Assembly: GCF_015845845.1 (NCBI RefSeq)
Contig: NZ_LDIG01000260.1
Coordinates: forward strand, 1-33,031
Length of the DNA: 33,031 bases
Source: Paenibacillus dendritiformis
GTDB lineage: Bacteria; Bacillota; Bacilli; Paenibacillales; Paenibacillaceae
Reading direction: 5' to 3'
Below are positions 26,604 through 33,031 of this stretch, one piece after another; position 1 is the stretch's first letter, and the number at the start of each line of letters is the position of its first letter. Position numbers and translations under genes: made by a program. A model generated the notes under the pieces. The model saw only the letters and a program-made list of their open reading frames with translations. It was not told the DNA's origin and did no database searches.

Positions 26604-26912
26604 CTACACTTTGATTATTGATTTATTCCCTGTATTTTCTCGTACCCATTCCGTATGCTCTTCAATCCAAATCATAAACAAATGAGTTGGAACCCTTGGG
26701 TGCCCAAACTCTCGGATTACCGGAAAATCTTCGCGGTTTAAAAGCTCCGAAGCTTTGGTACTCCCGATATCCAGCAGTTCCATCAATTGTGTTCTTGTTA
26801 ATAATAAAGGTAACTCATTTTTAACTTTTAAGTTATCAAAAGCTTTCTTTATAGCATTATTTATAATTTCGCTTAGAAAATCAACATCTACTTCAAAAAT
26901 ACTTTTATGCAT
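26604..26912 (-). CDS. Excisionase-like winged-helix DNA-binding protein
   Basis: This 102-residue protein has a helical N-terminus ('VDFLSEIINNAIKKAFDNLKV') and a C-terminal helix-turn-helix, 'LLTRTQLMELLDIGSTKASELLNREDFPVIREFGHPRVPTHLFMIWIEEHTEW'. That arrangement is seen in phage excisionases and MerR-like small regulators. GGAGGGG lies about 7 nt before the ATG. It overlaps the end of the upstream frameshifted gene by 8 bp, so they form one unit. No integrase is in the window, so a role in excision is not shown; it could be a simple regulator. Base composition is clearly AT-richer than in the metabolic genes to the left. Confidence 0.7.
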   Translation of the reverse strand: MHKSIFEVDVDFLSEIINNAIKKAFDNLKVKNELPLLLTRTQLMELLDIGSTKASELLNREDFPVIREFGHPRVPTHLFMIWIEEHTEWVRENTGNKSIIKV

Positions 26913-27296
26913 GACTATCCCCTCCGTCCCTGTTTTTCAAAAACACATCATTTTCCCTCTTCATCTCTTCCAGTTTTACAAATTCTCCCCGGAGCCAATC
27001 AAACCATTCACCATCCGATCGCTCTAAGCCAAATATGTCCTTACTATTTAAACGATACTCTTTGATCTCTCCCGTTTGCTTCGCACGGAAAAGGTAGAAC
27101 CATTTCGGATCGTACAAAATGGACAGTTTATCGGCCCAACATAGTTTACTGGTGTTTGCCTACGGAGCCTCGCATAGTGCCGACTGTGATACAGCACGAT
27201 ATCACCGTACTCCTTGCCTAATCGTTGAGTTACAATCCGGGCGCCAACTATGCGTATCCATCCCGATGAAGCTACCATTTCCAGCGGGATAACCAT
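26905..27296 (-). pseudogene. Phage-type small hypothetical protein, frameshifted
   Basis: Two overlapping frames make one protein. The first (from 27296) reads '..LGKEYGDIVLYHSRHYARLR'; the second, entered near 27160, reads 'ANTSKLCWADKLSILYDPKWFYLFRAKQTGEIKEYRL' and stops at 26905. The joined 'YHSRHYA..SKLCWADK..P.WFYL..A..TGEI.EY' pattern is one I know from small phage-encoded hypothetical proteins. Adding one base at the CGTAGG (27163-27159 region) restores the frame, so a one-base deletion is the simplest cause. The second frame has a TTG at 27117 that might still start a 70-residue product. The N-terminal start is uncertain, because another frame has a much better GGGAGGGGGG site just upstream. 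Confidence 0.6.
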
Positions 27297-27341
27297 TCAA
27301 ATCGGAATCCATTTCATCTATCATCCCCCCTCCCACCTTTT

Positions 27342-27376
27342 AAAAAAAATAGGGCCGTACAGCAACGCTGCGGCCC
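27342..27376 (-). terminator. Terminator after the DUF262 gene
   Basis: On the minus strand GGGCCG pairs with CGGCCC around an inner AGC/GCT stem, followed by TA and eight Ts. It lies 89 nt beyond the DUF262 gene stop. Confidence 0.85.
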
Positions 27377-27464
27377 CTTTCTTACCCTTCTATCCAGAAA
27401 ATGAACTCACAAACTAAAGAAGACAATACAAAACTGACCCTGTACCTTCGTTAGAATCAAGATC

Positions 27465-28433
27465 CTAACACGAAAATTGCTCCATATCTTTAACCATATA
27501 ATCAACTCGGTTCGCAATAAACTGCTTACTCGTTGCCCCTTTTTGACATAATTGACCATAAGGGCTATCAGGTGAGTACCGTTCAATCAGGAAAGAGTTT
27601 GCCCAATACCCAAACTTATCTTCTGTCCAGCCATTTTCGAGCGCAAAATCCACAACTTGAAACAAGCTGGCGACATGAACCTTCTTTAAAGCTTTTCGTT
27701 GTTTTTTATCCCAATTGCGAAACGCTGCATCCATAAACTCAATTTTGTTCTCTACAATCTCTACTGTAGTAGCCGGTACTTCGTCCAAGCTGGAGATAAA
27801 TCGATTTAAACTTGCTCCCCCAAAATCAATATCTTGATTCATTGCTGAAGCAATGAACTGCCAAATCAATCGCTCATCTACATAGCGGTTAAGATCTGTT
27901 TTTGTAAATGCAATTTTTTCAAAAAACAAGCTTTGACCGATTTCCTGGACTGTTTCCCGCACAGCATGACTTACCTTGACTCTGGTCTTCTCAGTGGAAG
28001 TCAGTGGAACCGACTGATTCACCCGATAGAACATTTCCTCTACCTCTTCAAAAGTGCATTCGCGAAACTCTGTCACCGTGAAATTGTACGTCAGGAATTC
28101 AAATTGTGTTTCCGAAGACAATTCTTCATATCGCTTTCCAGCAATGCATTCTCCATTGAAATCCGCTGTTCCCTTGCTCAATTTGTATTGTCCATCGTGG
28201 AAGAAGAAAATAGACTCCCAACGCTGCCGGCCATCAATGACCCAGATGTATCCGTCTCCGTTATCCCAAACAAGGATGTTTGGAATGTAGCGATCCCGAA
28301 TGACTGAATCGACAAGATACGAACGGCGATCATTTTTCCATACGCTGTTACGCTGAAATGGCAGATCAAAGCGAATACGATCTCTCATGTTTAAAAGGTT
28401 TTTTGTTGTGCGTTGAATACTTGATCTTTTCAT
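27465..28433 (-). CDS. DUF262 (ParB/Srx-fold) protein
   Basis: This 322-residue protein carries the DUF262 signature: a 'FDLPFQRNSVWKNDRRSYLVDSVIRD' entry segment and 'IDGRQRWESI' at residues 66-75, the equivalent of the DGQQR motif of the ParB/sulfiredoxin-like fold. DUF262 domains are found in GmrSD-type restriction enzymes and many defence loci, where they can act as NTPase or nuclease. No C-terminal HNH (DUF1524) domain is visible, so this is the short form. GGGAGGA precedes the ATG, which lies 23 nt after the terminator-like hairpin that follows the VWA gene. It is the last gene of the MoxR/VWA block. Confidence 0.8.
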   Translation of the reverse strand: MKRSSIQRTTKNLLNMRDRIRFDLPFQRNSVWKNDRRSYLVDSVIRDRYIPNILVWDNGDGYIWVIDGRQRWESIFFFHDGQYKLSKGTADFNGECIAGKRYEELSSETQFEFLTYNFTVTEFRECTFEEVEEMFYRVNQSVPLTSTEKTRVKVSHAVRETVQEIGQSLFFEKIAFTKTDLNRYVDERLIWQFIASAMNQDIDFGGASLNRFISSLDEVPATTVEIVENKIEFMDAAFRNWDKKQRKALKKVHVASLFQVVDFALENGWTEDKFGYWANSFLIERYSPDSPYGQLCQKGATSKQFIANRVDYMVKDMEQFSC

Positions 28434-28450
28434 TAAATAGTCCTCCCAAA

Positions 28451-28485
28451 ATTAAAGAGCAGGACAGTAAATAGCTGCCCTGCTC
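28451..28485 (-). terminator. Terminator-like hairpin between the VWA and DUF262 genes
   Basis: On the minus strand GAGCAGG pairs with CCTGCTC and the stem extends inward with CAG/CTG. A T-rich tail (TTTAATTTT) follows, making it a moderate terminator. The next start codon is only 23 nt further on. Confidence 0.7.
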
Positions 28486-28491
28486 CTTGTT

Positions 28492-29859
28492 TTATATTTC
28501 AAAAGCTTGATACACTGATTCATCCTCGAATGAAGAAGCTTTTACAATTCGGTCCGAGAACCCCTCTACTCCTTCTATAGACTCCGTACCGAGTAACAAA
28601 GAAAGCACTGAAAAGCCCTTCTTCTCCTTTAACTCGTTCCAGCTATTTAGAAATCGTTCATTCATATGAGCTTCGCCGTCTGTTACAAAAATAATGTCCG
28701 CTTGGCTGAAACGGCTCCGCTTAATCACTTCGGCAGCTTTTTTCAACGGAGGTACAAAACTTGTCCCTCCACCCAAAAAGACAGTTGCAAGCTGAATCAT
28801 ATCCTGAACGTCAATCTTCCCTCTCTCATAGATCAAGGGAGCAGCAGCATGCGAAGAAAAGGGAATCCATGCAAAATCTCTTCTTTGCTTTCGTGCAATG
28901 CTCATCAGTGCAAGAGCAAAGCCTTTTGAAATCGGATCTTGATTTGCCATACTTCCCGATTGATCCAAGCATAGAACAATCGGCCCCTTACCAAGCTGTT
29001 CAGGCCCCTTTGTATCGTACTGAAGCGTTTGGCCCTCCACATATCGGCGTAAGAAATCCATTTTGGTCATAGGGCTGGCATAACTGCCAAGTTCCATCGG
29101 CAATAGCTGCTCTACATCATTGCCCTGCCGGACACCGTTACGGTTGATCGCATCCTTATGCTTGGAACGCTGCTTACGATTGGCGATTACCTTCATACGA
29201 CCAGCCCATGTTGCAATCTCTTTCAATTTCTTATCGTGACTCAATTTTTCAGCCAGAAGCAATTGATCCTTTAATGGAACCTTTTTCAGTTCACTATCTC
29301 CACTTCCCGCCTTTATTCCACCCAAGAGAGACTTCACATTCTCTTTGGCTTCTACGGCTTCCTGTGCAGCTTGAGACAACATTCGAGATAGAGAGTTTCC
29401 TTTCTGGTTCAGGGCTGCGGACAAAACCTCTGCTGCCTGCTGCGAAGCACCCTGTTCTCCATTCATCAAGTTTTGTAATGCTTCAGCAAATTCTTGATCC
29501 CTCTGTGCTTGTTCCTTCACCCAACCAAGAACCGTCTCGCTATATTTTGTTGTACCAAGAGCCGCTGCCAGATCATCCAGACGGGTAAATTCACGAAACC
29601 CCTGATAGCCTTCATCTGTCATGACCTTCTCCATTAGCTGATGATTTATTCCTAATTCATCAGGAACTTGTTCCAACAATTCAGGCTTCATTTTGAATAA
29701 ACCAGCCCATATATCGCCCATTAATGGCTGAAAAGAGGGGAATATCTCGTTCCCCTCTGCTCCAACCTTCTTGAGCTTTTCGGACATTTCCAAGAGCTGC
29801 CCAAAACGTCTACGATCATATGAATCTGTATTTAAAACGGAATTCATCGGCTCCTTCAT
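28492..29859 (-). CDS. ViaA-like VWA-domain protein (MoxR partner)
   Basis: This 455-residue protein has a helical N-terminal half and a C-terminal von Willebrand A domain from about residue 292. The metal-site (MIDAS) residues are intact: Asp299, Ser301 and Ser303 in 'CLDQSGSM', Thr366 in 'GGGTSFVPP' and Asp394 in 'FVTDGEAH'. The run 'ELGSYASPMTKMDFLRRYVEGQTLQYDTKGPEQLGKGPIV' before it resembles ViaA/CoxE-type proteins, which work with MoxR ATPases as metal-insertion or chaperone-like machines. The 'RKQRSKHKDAINRNGVRQGND' stretch is highly basic. It starts 3 nt after the MoxR gene, with GGGAGTG upstream, so the two proteins are made together. Confidence 0.88.
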   Translation of the reverse strand: MKEPMNSVLNTDSYDRRRFGQLLEMSEKLKKVGAEGNEIFPSFQPLMGDIWAGLFKMKPELLEQVPDELGINHQLMEKVMTDEGYQGFREFTRLDDLAAALGTTKYSETVLGWVKEQAQRDQEFAEALQNLMNGEQGASQQAAEVLSAALNQKGNSLSRMLSQAAQEAVEAKENVKSLLGGIKAGSGDSELKKVPLKDQLLLAEKLSHDKKLKEIATWAGRMKVIANRKQRSKHKDAINRNGVRQGNDVEQLLPMELGSYASPMTKMDFLRRYVEGQTLQYDTKGPEQLGKGPIVLCLDQSGSMANQDPISKGFALALMSIARKQRRDFAWIPFSSHAAAPLIYERGKIDVQDMIQLATVFLGGGTSFVPPLKKAAEVIKRSRFSQADIIFVTDGEAHMNERFLNSWNELKEKKGFSVLSLLLGTESIEGVEGFSDRIVKASSFEDESVYQAFEI

Positions 29860-29862
29860 CTG

Positions 29863-30957
29863 CTACACTCCCAACACTTGGGATGCAATATCGGTTAATG
29901 ACTTCTGAACAAGAGCAATGGCTTGCTCAACTTCTGGCCGGTTCGGATTATCCTTCTGGAGATTTTTAAGCTCACCGACCAAGGTCTTGAGCTTTTTCGT
30001 ACTCTCAACAGCCACATCCGTAGAGTTGTTAGATTGATTGAGGTTATTTAGAATCTCCGCTGCTTCAGCTTCAATCTCTTCCACGCGCGTCTTCACACCA
30101 TCTTGGGCATGATTACGTACAATCTTCACCACCTTATCACGCTGCTCTGGCTTTTCCCACAGGCTATGTTTAAGAATCATGAGGTCTTCCAAGATAGCCT
30201 GATCTCGGCCGGCCAGTACCGCTTTAGCACGAACAACGGACAAGGCTTGCTTAAAACGGCGATCTGAAGGCCGGATTCCCTCATCCATTAGCTCCCGTCT
30301 GATTTTACTCAGCGCACCGTAAACTTCATTAGGAATCGTAACCGTATCGCTGAAAAATTGAAGCTCAAACAGTTCTTCCAGACTCATACTTGTTGAAGAA
30401 GATGGAGAACCTTTCAACATGGCAATGAACGATTGATCCTCTCCAATGTAATCCACTTCATATCGTAAAAGGAAGCGGTCAAATAAAGCCTCAAGCCCTT
30501 CCCCTTCTTCCGGATACTCGTTTGAAGAACCAATTAGGCACATCAATGGAGCAGAAACCGGCGCCCCATCATTGTAAAAAATCCGTTCATTGATGAGCGT
30601 TAGGAGTGCGTTCAAAATTGCACTATTGGCCTTGAAAATTTCGTCAAGGAACGATGTGTGCGCTTCCGGTAACTTCCCGGATGTATTTCGCTTATAAACG
30701 CCATGCTCCAGTTCTTTTAAGGATACCGGCCCAAACAGCTCCTCTGGGGTGCTGAAACGAGTAAGCAACCATTGAAAGTAATTAGCCCCGGTAATTCTTT
30801 TTGTAAGATCAGATACAAGAGCGGACTTACCAGTTCCAGGGGGGCCGATCAGTAAAGCATGCTGACGAGCGATCATGGCCACCATCAATCCTTCAATGAC
30901 TTCTTCACGTTCTGCATATTGTACTGACAATTCATTTTGAATATCTTTAATTTTCAA
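29863..30957 (-). CDS. MoxR/RavA-family AAA+ ATPase
   Basis: This 364-residue ATPase has Walker A 'GPPGTGKSAL' (38-47), Walker B 'SFLDEIFKAN' (Asp105, Glu106), sensor-1 Asn146 in 'IGSSNEYPE' and an arginine finger at Arg161 ('LFDRFLLR'), followed by the MoxR lid domain. A coiled-coil-like tail (from about 285) replaces the LARA domain of E. coli RavA, so this is the shorter type. MoxR ATPases form rings and pair with VWA proteins; here the VWA gene follows directly. The start is TTG at 30957 behind GGAGGG. A terminator-like hairpin ends only about 25-30 nt upstream. Confidence 0.92.
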   Translation of the reverse strand: MKIKDIQNELSVQYAEREEVIEGLMVAMIARQHALLIGPPGTGKSALVSDLTKRITGANYFQWLLTRFSTPEELFGPVSLKELEHGVYKRNTSGKLPEAHTSFLDEIFKANSAILNALLTLINERIFYNDGAPVSAPLMCLIGSSNEYPEEGEGLEALFDRFLLRYEVDYIGEDQSFIAMLKGSPSSSTSMSLEELFELQFFSDTVTIPNEVYGALSKIRRELMDEGIRPSDRRFKQALSVVRAKAVLAGRDQAILEDLMILKHSLWEKPEQRDKVVKIVRNHAQDGVKTRVEEIEAEAAEILNNLNQSNNSTDVAVESTKKLKTLVGELKNLQKDNPNRPEVEQAIALVQKSLTDIASQVLGV

Positions 30958-30982
30958 ATAAATCCCTCCGCTTTTTTAAAAT

Positions 30983-31024
30983 AAAAAAAGAGCCGAAGCT
31001 CCCCGTTTGGAAGTCATCAGCTCT
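30983..31024 (-). terminator. Terminator-like hairpin before the MoxR gene
   Basis: On the minus strand AGAGC..TTCC pairs with GGGAG..GCTCT in a long imperfect stem, followed by seven Ts. It ends 26 nt before the MoxR start codon. Confidence 0.85.
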
Positions 31025-31047
31025 TCATTTTAATTAGTTTTTACCTG

Positions 31048-31329
31048 TTAATTTGAAAAAGCGCCCTCTTGGTCCAAAGTTGTCAACAGTTTACGTTCAT
31101 GCTGCAAAGCTTCTTCCGGATCTACTGAGCGGAGTCCCAATTCTGCCTTCACTTTCTCAAAATACGAAGCTGGAATCTGATCGTAATCAATAGTAACGGA
31201 AGGTTTAACCGCATCCGGGATCTGATCAGCAATACTTTCAACCACTGCGGCAGAATGTAAAGGATAGTGTTCTTCCCCATCAATCACTTCATAGGGGAAA
31301 TTTTGTGTTTTGACATTATTAATAATCAT
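31048..31329 (-). CDS. Small acidic protein (93 residues), possible partner of the DUF4258 protein
   Basis: The protein starts M-I-I-N-N-V-K-T-Q-N-F-P-Y-E-V-I-D and is acidic, with 'VTIDYDQIPASYFEKVKAELGLRS' in the middle. I recognise no family, zinc site or helix-turn-helix. The ATG at 31329 follows AAAGGA; an open frame to 31437 runs through a promoter-like dyad and is unlikely to be coding. It lies 88 bp after the DUF4258 gene. Since DUF4258 proteins resemble RelE/MqsR-type toxins, an antitoxin role is conceivable, but the sequence does not show it. Confidence 0.6.
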   Translation of the reverse strand: MIINNVKTQNFPYEVIDGEEHYPLHSAAVVESIADQIPDAVKPSVTIDYDQIPASYFEKVKAELGLRSVDPEEALQHERKLLTTLDQEGAFSN

Positions 31330-31365
31330 GTCCTTTTTTCCTTTCAATTTTAATCTCACCGCCCG

Positions 31366-31394
31366 TTTTGGTATATGGATATTATACACCAAAA
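31366..31394. promoter_or_regulatory. 29-bp dyad overlapping a -10 box
   Basis: TTTTGGTATAT (31366-31376) and ATACACCAAAA (31384-31394) are inverted repeats matching at 10 of 11 positions around a 7-bp spacer. A perfect minus-strand TATAAT (31386-31381) lies within the dyad; the matching -35 (TGTTTT, 17 bp upstream) is weak. It sits in the gap before the 93-residue gene, so it is a candidate operator for autoregulation. Confidence 0.65.
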
Positions 31395-31417
31395 CCAAGA
31401 GGTAAAACATTCTTTGA

Positions 31418-31777
31418 TTACTGTACATGCCGTCCATGTTCAGGAAACATGGCAGTTACTACAGCAAAAAGTATACCCTGATTCCTTTTCTTTATAGCTA
31501 ATCCAACTGCCAGTTTTCGATTCTCGTATTTTCCGACTACGGTTAATACCGGATCAGCATTAGTATAAGGTTGTTCTCCAAAGGGATATTTCTTGGCTTC
31601 ATGCATTTCTGAAGGATTGTTATGATACAAAATGGATTCTACCATTTTCTTGGTAATTCCCCGTTCTTCCATACGCTCCCCTGCATGCTGACTGTATCGA
31701 ACCTTTTCCAAATCAATATGATCTTGGAGTACCTGCCTGATCAGAGGCCAATGCTGTAAATAGGCTTGTCCTTTCAT
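31418..31777 (-). CDS. DUF4258-domain protein (toxin-like fold)
   Basis: This 119-residue protein has the DUF4258 hallmark 'RYSQHAGERMEERGITKKMVESIL' (about 27-50), then short strands 'VLTVVGKYENRKLAVGLAIK' and 'GILFAVVTAMFPEH'. The fold is related to RelE/BECR-type ribonuclease toxins, but many DUF4258 proteins have no proven activity. AAAGGA precedes the ATG at 31777. It is followed by a small acidic protein gene separated by a dyad-containing promoter, as in some toxin-first modules. Confidence 0.75.
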   Translation of the reverse strand: MKGQAYLQHWPLIRQVLQDHIDLEKVRYSQHAGERMEERGITKKMVESILYHNNPSEMHEAKKYPFGEQPYTNADPVLTVVGKYENRKLAVGLAIKKRNQGILFAVVTAMFPEHGRHVQ

Positions 31778-31816
31778 GAGTTTTTCCTTTCTGTTACCTT
31801 TACGATAACGAATTTT

Positions 31817-32713
31817 TTAATCCGCCATATTCACCAAGGCGACTGCAATTTTTTCGCGTATAAGTGTTACACAAGTTTCCATCTCTTTTAAATCACCAGT
31901 AACAATAGCCTCATATTCTTTATAATTGGAAACCACATTTTTAGCGTCTTCCAATATTGCCTTTAGCTCATTTTTCTTAAGCTGATTGGCTACCCCATTC
32001 TCACAAGCTTGAAGAGTTCCGCGCAGATGATCCAAAAGCTTTCTTGTAACCATATTTTTCATATCCATGGTGTTCATTACAGGAACCTTCTCTGCCTCTC
32101 CCTTTTCAAGGGAAGTGATAAAGCGAATCAAAGCATCCAAATTCCCTTCAAATTGCGCTGGGACGAAATAGACGCCTCCAGATGGTCTTACCGGAGTAGG
32201 AGACATACTCTTCAAGACGCTGGTAATTAGGGTACGCAGTGTAGTAGAGCCGTAATTGTTTCGATAAATCTCAAATTGTATGGCGGCATTATTGACTAAC
32301 TGCTGCGCCAGTGATGAAACATAGCTTGTCTCTACTTTCCCTGCTTTACGATCTAATACCAGTGCTCCGGCATCGGGAATGTAATTTAATCTTCGACCTT
32401 TCGTATCTTTAGTTTCACAAACCAAGTTGCGCTGTACAAAAGAGCTGGTAGATGCCACCTCACGAAACATGTAGTTCTCATACACTCCCGGCGACATTTC
32501 CCGTCTGAACTTTTCACTAGTAGCTCTTCTAAATGCATCTGGAAGTCGAATGTCTTTCGGCATCCAGCCAGCGCCTAACCCGGAATCAACAAGTTTTTGT
32601 TTAAGCTCATCGGGAGTGATCAGCATGCTTGATAATGAACTCCAAGTCAAAAAACCGATAGCATTTCCTTGGCCGGATGGAACCGCAACCGCATTTTTTA
32701 AAATAGCACTCAT
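31817..32713 (-). CDS. DUF6744-like protein of the MoxR/VWA island
   Basis: This 298-residue protein starts 'MSAILKNAVAVPSGQGNAIGFLTWSSLSSMLITPDELKQKLVDSGLGAGWMPKDIRLPDAFRRATS'. The 'LTWSSL..ITPDEL' and 'DAFRRATS' pattern recalls DUF6744 proteins of phages and accessory loci; that match is from memory. The C-terminal third (from about 225) is a helical region. No catalytic motif is evident. GAGGAGG lies 7 nt before the ATG. A strong terminator-like hairpin lies just 28 nt upstream of the start, leaving no space for a full promoter. Confidence 0.65.
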   Translation of the reverse strand: MSAILKNAVAVPSGQGNAIGFLTWSSLSSMLITPDELKQKLVDSGLGAGWMPKDIRLPDAFRRATSEKFRREMSPGVYENYMFREVASTSSFVQRNLVCETKDTKGRRLNYIPDAGALVLDRKAGKVETSYVSSLAQQLVNNAAIQFEIYRNNYGSTTLRTLITSVLKSMSPTPVRPSGGVYFVPAQFEGNLDALIRFITSLEKGEAEKVPVMNTMDMKNMVTRKLLDHLRGTLQACENGVANQLKKNELKAILEDAKNVVSNYKEYEAIVTGDLKEMETCVTLIREKIAVALVNMAD

Positions 32714-32740
32714 AAGAAAGCCTCCTCATTTTTGATAATA

Positions 32741-32789
32741 AAAAGGGCCAATTCCTCAAGCATGCCGAAAACATGCGAGGAATTAGCCT
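32741..32789 (-). terminator. Terminator-like hairpin before the DUF6744-like gene
   Basis: On the minus strand GGCTAATTCCTC pairs with GAGGAATTGGCC with an inner GCATG/CATGC stem, followed by CTTTTTATT. It is among the strongest hairpins of the island. Confidence 0.85.
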
Positions 32790-32824
32790 TTGAATAAACT
32801 CTTCAGACTTTTAGTGTCCACAAT

Positions 32825-33031
32825 TTACACTCGAAACAGCTTGGCCTTCATTCCGACAATCGGGCTTTCTTTCATTCTTTGTGTCAAAGAGTCCATATCG
32901 GAAACAAGTTGATTTCTCCCTTCTTCTCGTCCCCTAACATCATCCAGTAAATCATGCGCAAAATTCATAATTTGTTGAACACTCTGCCAAAACGATTGAC
33001 CTTTAAGCGACAACACGTCAAGTTCTGTACC
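32825..33031 (-). CDS. C-terminal part of an unknown protein, cut by the window edge
   Basis: The frame is open to the right edge of the window, so only the last 68 or so residues are visible, ending '..MNFAHDLLDDVRGREEGRNQLVSDMDSLTQRMKESPIVGMKAKLFRV'. It is helical and charged, with no known motif. A GTG at 33016 could be a start but has no ribosome binding site. It is followed by the hairpin 32741-32789. Confidence 0.6.
   Translation of the reverse strand, partial: GTELDVLSLKGQSFWQSVQQIMNFAHDLLDDVRGREEGRNQLVSDMDSLTQRMKESPIVGMKAKLFRV

Noticed and set aside
27465-28433. Complete GmrSD-type restriction enzyme
   Set aside because: Only the DUF262 part is present; no DUF1524 HNH nuclease domain follows in this protein or its neighbours within the window.
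31330-31437. Extended start of the 93-residue protein at 31437
   Set aside because: The extension would be encoded by the promoter/dyad region and overlap the DUF4258 gene; the ATG at 31329 has AAAGGA upstream.

Overview
The window looks like chromosomal DNA of a spore-forming, fairly GC-rich Firmicute, most likely Paenibacillus or a close relative. The reasons are strong AGGAGG-type ribosome binding sites, close matches in order and length to Bacillus proteins (OpuAA/AB/AC, GbsR, BmrC/BmrD, class II GalT, ACT-type malic enzyme), and a short repeat of a style I associate with Paenibacillus. The genus is inference. There are no rRNA or tRNA genes and no CRISPR array.

Layout. 1-1193: right part of an insertion sequence whose transposase is broken by one extra base in an A7G4 run. 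1257-5212: a GbsR-type choline/glycine-betaine regulator divergent from an opuA glycine betaine ABC transporter operon (ATPase with CBS domains, permease, lipoprotein); a perfect 14-bp palindrome sits inside the operon's promoter spacer. 5326-6702: pyroglutamyl-peptidase I, a 167-bp MITE-like element and a DUF441 membrane protein. 6916-11242: a sigma-A promoter, a 32-codon leader peptide, a terminator with competing pairings, then bmrC-bmrD, a heterodimeric multidrug exporter; this has the architecture of the ribosome-mediated attenuator known for Bacillus bmrCD. 11334-16335 (minus): two tiny ORFs, a methyl-accepting chemotaxis protein and a TrpXYZ-like ABC importer. 16696-18129: ACT-domain malic enzyme. 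18482-23447 (minus): a Leloir galactose operon galK-galE-galT plus an aldose-epimerase-like gene, divergent from an AraC-family regulator (23689-24618). 24955-26445: an FGGY sugar kinase.

From about 26.5 kb the DNA becomes visibly AT-richer and the genes change character: an excisionase-like winged-helix protein, a frameshifted phage-type small protein, a DUF262 (ParB-like) protein, a ViaA-like VWA protein, a MoxR AAA+ ATPase, a DUF4258 protein with a small partner, a DUF6744-like protein and a partial gene running off the window. All are on the minus strand. Terminator-like hairpins lie only about 20-35 nt before several of the starts, so the block may be one transcript punctuated by conditional terminators. 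I read it as a horizontally acquired accessory island built round a MoxR/VWA chaperone-like pair, and it is the best candidate here for an undescribed system.

How the genes work together: the left half covers osmoprotection and drug efflux, the middle covers nutrient uptake and central or galactose metabolism under local regulators, and the right end is a possible conflict or stress island.
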